Source: Congeria kusceri (taxonomy: Eukaryota; Mollusca; Bivalvia; Myida; Dreissenidae). Taken from it: 64,000 bases of DNA. The notes below the pieces were generated by a model that saw nothing but the letters and a program-made list of their open reading frames with translations, did not search any database and was not told the DNA's origin. The translations under genes and the position numbers were made by a program. This document shows, one piece after another, positions 57,629-64,000 of the stretch. The stretch spans positions 25,304,851-25,368,850 of the forward strand of contig CM051029.1 in the NCBI GenBank assembly GCA_027627225.1, given 5' to 3'. Each line of letters starts with the position of its first letter. Position 1 is the stretch's first letter.

Positions 57629-58689
57629 AGTGGCCCTCCATTAATCTGCGTCTAATGTTGTTAACTGTAGCCGAAGGGGACTTCATCATAGTTTTCCGTC
57701 CCAAACGGGCTGATTTTAGTTTTTCAGGTGTTCTGCATTGGCGTGAGGAGGGAATGAGAGGTTTCGTGGCAGAGTGTGCCGGCTCCCTGGGCGACCCAGA
57801 GGGTTCTCCGTTGCATGCGGGCTTGGGATCGGCTCCGTCACCCGTATGGCTTTCTTTGGGTGGGGGGGGGGGAATTTTTATCTTTGCGTTTGACTTTGGG
57901 TATAGACTCTTGAGTCTATTTTATTACATATATAGGTCTTGACTCGACACCCAGTGGACCGTTGCTGTTGCTGGTCCTTAACTATCTCAGTTACCAAGTC
58001 AATGAGCTCACTGACATGGATGGGGCGATATTTTTTACCTTTACCTGTACGGTGTTTGATACTTATAAATGAATCCCCTGTATTAGAGTTACTAATACTG
58101 TCGTTTGGAGCAGGGGAATTCATGGGGGAGGTCTTGGTGTCGACCATACCGGGGCGGTTAGGGGGGGGGCACTAACCACGGGCTCCTCCTCAATCCCGCA
58201 CACATCAGATATAGAAAAAGCTGCGAGTAAATGCTGCTGTGCACTGACACCAGGGAGTCATGTCCTGTAACATTCAATACGGAGTTGTCCGAAATGGTCG
58301 AACAACTCTCCGTAGGATAGGACAGGGCGGTGGAGTCCCTGAGACCACTAGGAGAGTGCCCGGGGGGAGTAATAGAGTCTCTTTGGATGGGGGAGACTGG
58401 GGGCGTGTGTTTATCACTCCGATTAGCAACCTTATCTGTATTTAAACAAGTAGCACTTATAGGTCTCGCTACAGGGGGGCTGCGGGGGGGAGGATGCTTT
58501 CTCCTTATCCCCCACAGGAGCGCATGATTTATTTATGGGGGCCAATACCGTATCATGCTTAGAAGTTGACATTAAGGTTTTGCTCGGAGGTTGGGCACTC
58601 TCTTTCGTGGTAGCTACTGACAGTGCATTTAATCGCGACTCCGCCTCAGACCAGTTCGCCCCGTAGATATTGCAATAAGAGGCTACCTG

Positions 58690-58910
58690 GGCAGCTCTTT
58701 TATAGGCGGGGCATCCCTGGTAAGAGGCAGAGTGTTGATGGCACAGTGGCGAGTTCTAGCAGTGCAATTTCTGGGCGCACAAAAGACACCGGCACACCGT
58801 ACACAAACTTCTGTTTTTGAGCATTCAGCACTGCCAGCCTTATGACCAAAAATCTTACATTTGAAGCACCACGGTGGAAATAGCAGTTTAAAGGCGAGAA
58901 ATACGACAAA
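58690..58910 (-). pseudogene. ORF1-like CCHC region of retrotransposon copy 1
   Basis: Minus-strand reading gives WCFKCKIFGHKAGSAEC and then VCVRCAGVFCAPRNC: a zinc knuckle with six rather than four residues before its last Cys, and a second knuckle without its His. This is the nucleic-acid binding part of a gag-like ORF1. The rest of ORF1 toward 57650 is not resolved. Confidence 0.55.
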
Positions 58911-58916
58911 TTTACC

Positions 58917-61900
58917 TAAAACGGATTGACCTACTTTAATTGGGTGTTAGTGACTGTTGACCAATCAGAAACAAGCATGTTTCTGAAGGTCACAACACGT
59001 GTATAATGTGTTGTTTACTATAGAAAAGGAAGTGGTTTACCAAAACTTAATAAAAAAATACACTTTTACATGGAAATATTAAATGTTTAGAGTATTTCTA
59101 TTATTTATAATTATTGTTTGCTGCCTAGAGGAATAATTAACTTAATGAGTTGCCGAAGTTATTGAACCCTATGAATCTATTGATAATTCATAGAGTTTGT
59201 TGGAGTCTTTAGACATAGGTACGAATGATTGGAGTTGTTTACCCTCGGGACTTCGGTTGAAAACCATTGCCCGAGCACACTGCTTAATATAAATACTGTC
59301 CATGAATAAAAGTAACTATACAATTCCCTTAATATGTCGGGAAAGTTATATATATATAACTTTGAAGTGTGGGTGCAGTGCTAATAATAAAAATCTATGC
59401 TAAAGAATAGCAAAATTTGTAAAACTGTTCAGATAATTTCATAAAACACAATATACTCATGTAAAAAACTGAATTGTGTTATAAGACTTTATACAAACAA
59501 ATACTCTGCCTATTTAACACTATAGAATATAATAATATGTAATAATAATATTGAGAGATTTCTTACATTTCACATAAAAGCACAATGTTCTTGTATAATT
59601 AAACAAATACCAAGGTATACACACTTTGAAGGGGAGCAATTCTGCAATTACCTTTCATTAGTCAACAGAAGTTACTTCCCTTATACAATTATAGAATTAC
59701 ACCGTAAAACTGCCAGCTAACCAAGGTTTAATCGATTTGTCTCCCTTTACTTGTATAAAGGATATCTTGAGAGACATAAAAGTAGAAAATATATATTATG
59801 AGAATGTGTAATAGAATATTCTATTTGTAAATATGTTGTATATGTAGGCAATAGGACTGAATAAGTATAGCTTTCTTTGCAACAGGGGAAAAAATAAAGG
59901 AAAAAAACAACAGAGTTTAACATATACTAACATGGGAAAGTGGAGACTGGAAGAAATAGCCCAACTAGAATAAAAGTTAAATGGAGGGAACACATAATTT
60001 TATGTGAATCACCTTTTTCTTGGACCCGTTATGCAGCAAATGCTGCATCGGAGTTGTTGGAGTCTTGCTTACTTAGAGATCTGGGTAAATTTTGGTAACA
60101 ATTACCATATACCGGTACTATATGTCGTATTTCATTTCAATACGCATGTGGCGGTATTTACAATAACGACTATAAACAATGTTAATTATTTCCAGATCTC
60201 TAGGTGGTTCAGCAATGTTTTACAATATCAGTATAATTTGTATGTCTTTTCATATGAAAATATAGAAAATACCGGTATTTATTATAAAGTTCAAGTAGTA
60301 GTACTTGAATATACAGTGTTAAATGAACTATATAATTGATAGGAGGTAAAATAATAAAAGACTGATAAAGTAGCTTGCATCTGCAAATATTTGTTGTTGG
60401 TATATAATAGTTTTCTTTATAATTGTTATATTTATTTTAATGATGGATGTAACAATTGCATGACATGCTTTTAACTAATGCTGAACTCTTGTAGACAGGG
60501 AATGTAACGTATTGCTCCAACCTGAGACTCTGTCGTTTGAGAGTTTGCAAAATTAGTGGGCTATTTAGTGGAGTGTAGCCTACCCCAGGGTGACAATTTA
60601 AGAAAATGAACAAACATAACAGGATGAGAATCCAATATACAGTAAAATTTAGGATGAAACATTACATCCTTCCGGCACTATCAAACGGCTTACTTTTTAG
60701 GGCCTTTAAAACTAACACAAATAAAACAAGATATAACTAATAAGAGGAACTGTCTAGGCTGTACAAATATATACAGATAAAAGAAAATCAAGCTGGGCTG
60801 CACATGAAAGGAAGACTTTGTCTCGTTCGTGATTATTAAAAGAGGGGATAGCTCCGGTACTGCCGGCAGTGCTTGAATGGTATTTTGAGATATTGGGACC
60901 AGGGGGGCCCACAGGTTTACATGATTTACATAGATAGGGACACTTAAAAGAGGTAGTTTGACACAATTAGTTAAAATGTGGATAATCACTACTATGAAAA
61001 CGTTATTTATTAAAGAATATGCAAATTACTGCATTAAGAATAACTGCTGTGTGTCACAATATGTAATAGCACACAGAAATAATGGCAAATCTGATCATTA
61101 TTAACAATATGATCATAATACTTGCCAAAAGATAAAGAAACTTTCTACCCAAGTGGGTTAAAACAATATATAGTACACGTTAAAAAATTGACAACTGGGT
61201 CCCCCCATATTATATAAAATCTGCAATAAAATGGGGTTTATTAATACTTGACAATAGTAAATGGGGAAAACTGCTCAACTAAGAAATGGCTTAAAATAAG
61301 GAATCCTTGGTCAATCAGATTGGCCAAGGTTGAGGAAGGGCTCCGTTGAGCAACAGAGACATATATAATAACATGAAATTTAAATTAAAATATGCGTTAC
61401 TATCTTCCTGTGCGCCAGGCCCAGCACGGCTCATGGAAAACTACGGAGAAAAATGGGGGAAAAACGAAAGGAAATAGGGGGACAAAGGAAAGGAAATAGG
61501 GGGACCCCTGCAGCTTTAGAACATTGTTTATTGTTTCACTGAAAACAATAATTTACAAATTAAGATAAAATGGCATATATTTGTAAATTTGCCTGAGGTC
61601 CAGGAGGTATAAATTAAATGATCAATATAAGTGTGCACAATTTATAGGCACAAGGTAGTGAAATGTCACAAATGGCATTCCTATTACCTTATAGTACAGG
61701 CAAATATATTTATATATAACTTAAAGGTGCAGTATTGTTAAAAATTGACAAAGCCAGTTATATACAATCAAAACACTGGCTGGGTTTAACCCTCTGAATG
61801 CTCTACTGAGCATTGTCTATTATTGTCCCAGTGTACTAGATAATACAAGTGGTTTGTTAAGAGTTCTCTCCCATGATGGGAAGATGTAGAGATGAATAAT

Positions 61901-63311
61901 GAATTTGGACAGGCAGGAATGATCTGCCCTTCAGTGGGCTAAAAATCACTAAATCCCAACATATATGGGATTGTAATGTACAAAAAGGAAAATTAGTGTA
62001 TGAACGCACTGGAAGACAATAAATAGATGTAAATATTGCTAGAAAGGTAATAATTAGAGCACTGTACAGTTTAAAGCTGTTCAGTGATATAAGTAAATGA
62101 TTGAATGACTTAAATTTACCCAGATATGGGAAAATGTCTATTAAATTTAAGATTTTAATATAGAATGTGTTCTTATTAGGCTGCAGGTCCCCTATTTGTA
62201 TTTATATTTTATCTGTAATCTGGCAATCCACAAGATATGTTGCCAGAGATTTGTAAACTGGCAATTTGTTCTTGCCAGTAGGATTAAAAATATTTTTAAA
62301 GGTAAAATGTGTGTTTAAGTTTGAAAAAGTGGTTTAAAGCTCTTCTCTCTGTGTATAGAACTGGGGGCATTGTGTCAGCAGGCGGTCGGCTGTAAAGGGG
62401 ATCCCACATTGAGGACAGAGAGGGTCCAGCTTTAAAAAACACCTTCCCGCACTAGCAGGCAATAGACTAGTCGTCATCCTCAGTCGGCTGATGCATTTGT
62501 CAATCATGATGTTAGTAGAAAATTGATGCGGCCGACTGAGGGTTTTCTGGCAATTGAGAACGGGGCTTTGTATGGAGTGTTAGCAGGTGGCATGTTGTTC
62601 CACTCCCGCATAACATAGGCCTTGGCCCGGGAGTATATTTCTGTGGGGGCTAGTGGGACCCCTATATTGACCGAAATCCCGTTTGAGGCCCTCCTTAGCC
62701 TCCCTGTCCAACTGGTCATTCCCCGGGATGTCGACATGTGCTGGGCACCAAACTAAGGTTACCTGTAAAGATTTGTCTACACACTTTTGATTCAGTTCCA
62801 AAATTTCATTTAAAATATCAGGCCTAGACCTGCTATTCTATTTTTGATGGACTCAGTTGGCTTCTTAACTAATATCCAGCACATTGCAAAGCTAATTGCC
62901 AAAGTTCCGCCGAATATATAGAAAGATTGTTGCTGAGTCTGAATGTTCTTACAATATTTTTGGAGGTAATTACGAATGAGTTGGCTACCAAGCCAGAGTC
63001 TGTATAAATTTTTAAATGCTCAGCCGTCTGTGTAATTTTTTAAATGCTCAGCATACTGAATATTAATATAATTGAGAGCTTCTGACCTCACGAGCTGCGG
63101 AGAGTCAGATTTCGTTACTATTGTAGATAGAAAGTTTTCGACATCAGGGGAATGAAGCAGCCAGGGGGGGGGGGGTGGTGGGGGTGGGGGGTGTCGGAGG
63201 GATCCAGGTCTGCCAGAGCAACCACCTTGAGACCGACCTCCACCACCAGGGTCCCGGTGCTTTCCCCAAATGGGAGGGCAACATGCTTCTTTTTAAGCTC
63301 CCGGCCCCTGA
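58917..63311 (-). mobile_element. Non-LTR retrotransposon copy 2, 5'-truncated
   Basis: Collinear with copy 1 from the 3' block through the RNase H (WCPAHVDIPGNDQLDREAKE) up to the end of RT, where similarity stops at CCCGGCCCCTGAT (63299-63311; copy 1 at 55050). It abuts copy 1 head to tail with no obvious spacer. 5' truncation is the usual outcome of target-primed reverse transcription. Confidence 0.83.
62200..63311 (-). pseudogene. ORF2 remnant of copy 2
   Basis: Only the end of RT, the RNase H and the C-terminal region remain, with frameshifts. NQKCVDKSLQVTLVWCPAH is close to the copy 1 sequence. A G-rich stretch at 63165-63200 is expanded compared with copy 1. Confidence 0.75.
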
Positions 63312-63776
63312 TTCAACCCAGGAATATATTGGTATAGGTATCTGGAACAATGCCTTAAATAGTGTTATAAGGCCATTTTAATTATCTAACAAAGGTGTGT
63401 TAAAGAAATAAAACCACTGGGTCAAAGTGGTATTTAATGAAGTAAAATTTATAGTGTTTTATATACAAAAATAACGTTCTGATACCTATACGGTGAACAA
63501 TGTCCAGAAATAACATGTCTTCGAATTGTCAAATAATTTGTTCCATGTAGTGTATATGGAACTTTATAGAAGTAATCTTATGCCTATGATATACAGTACA
63601 CTAAGAAACACATTTAAATATTACATGATGTAGATGTAGGTTTTAATGAAAAGGTGTATGTTAAGACATATATATGAATGTCAAGAGTAGAGAATTTATA
63701 ATTATCTGTTTAAAAGAGCAAATAATAATTAAAACTGAGATATGTTGCAATATATGCAACATGAATAACATTAATA
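63312..63776. other. AT-rich flank, nothing recognised
   Basis: No coding frame, repeat or RNA gene seen between the truncation point of copy 2 and the element end at 63777. Confidence 0.5.
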
Positions 63777-64000
63777 CAGTAGATTCCACTTAATTGAATA
63801 TAGGATAATTGAATATTTCACTTAATTGAATCGAGATTGAAAACACCAAACCGTTTGCATTCATTCCCATTGTAAAAACTCCGCCTAATCTGATAAAAAA
63901 TATGGTGTCCTCCGGTTAATTCAATAGCCAATTATCAGTTGTAGGAGTATGTGTATGAATGTGTATGTACATTTGTACTGCACAATATTGGTGTTGTGCG
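63777..64000. mobile_element. Possible end of a pogo/Tigger-like DNA element
   Basis: CAGTAGATTCCACTTAATTG follows a TA, and AATTGAAT is repeated nearby, as in the termini of pogo-group elements. It runs past the window edge, so the other end and any transposase cannot be checked. Confidence 0.35.

Larger units (their letters stand above)
51406..58916 (-). mobile_element. Non-LTR retrotransposon copy 1 (jockey/I-like)
   Basis: A minus-strand element with, 5' to 3': a CCHC-like region (58.9-58.7 kb), ORF2 (57628-53939) and a long 3' region (53938-51406) that is collinear with 62.2-59.4 kb. Endonuclease, reverse transcriptase, RNase H and a terminal zinc-finger-like motif are all present. Presence of RNase H favours the I/jockey branch. 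Several frame breaks show it is inactive. Confidence 0.85.

Overview
The window is animal nuclear DNA: AT-rich, with short exons bounded by GT/AG splice sites, long introns, minisatellites and nested transposons. The cysteine-rich extracellular protein family, the tRNA-headed and fold-back repeats, and a GC-rich fold-back element at about 32.5 kb that I recognise as abundant in zebra-mussel-type genomes point to a bivalve mollusc, possibly Dreissena. The species call is inference.

Positions 62-43214 (+ strand) hold one large multi-exon gene that enters from the left edge already in progress. I reconstruct 49 exons (7,335 nt, about 2,444 codons) with consistent phase throughout. The product is a type I membrane protein of the von Willebrand factor D and EGF domain (VWDE-like) class. 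In order it has: one FCxIxGxCY module (exon 1), a run of EGF-like modules encoded by phase 1-1 exons (exons 2-16), a D8C-like region (17-18), a first VWD cassette (about exons 19-26), a second VWD cassette (27-36), a basic linker, an EGF-like and beta-rich region with an RKKR furin-type site (38-43), four more FCxIxGxCY modules (44-47), a transmembrane helix (48) and a short cytoplasmic tail (49). The two VWD cassettes match exon by exon in intron phase, so they are an internal duplication. The first has lost the DPxxxTFDG hallmark.

The introns are unusual. In four of them a tandem array is built from units that span the splice junction itself: donor plus exon end at 10.17-11.3 kb and 35.78-36.42 kb, acceptor plus exon start at 30.95-32.0 kb and 33.59-33.72 kb. 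A fifth intron holds a decayed copy of the preceding exon's last 50 bases. The 10.3 kb intron between the two cassettes (19260-29552) carries two satellite blocks rich in the palindrome CCCATATGGG, a nested element with inverted termini, two tRNA-related sequences and duplicated palindromic units.

Positions 43215-64000 are intergenic and dominated by mobile elements. A 4.7 kb element with about 190 bp internal tandem units (46.73-51.40 kb) contains a TA-flanked element (47754-49763), which in turn contains a hAT-like element (47811-49178). Next come two head-to-tail copies of one non-LTR retrotransposon on the minus strand. The first (51.4-58.9 kb) retains endonuclease, reverse transcriptase, RNase H and a C-terminal zinc-finger region with frame breaks. 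The second (58.9-63.3 kb) is 5'-truncated. No rRNA, CRISPR or prokaryotic feature is present.
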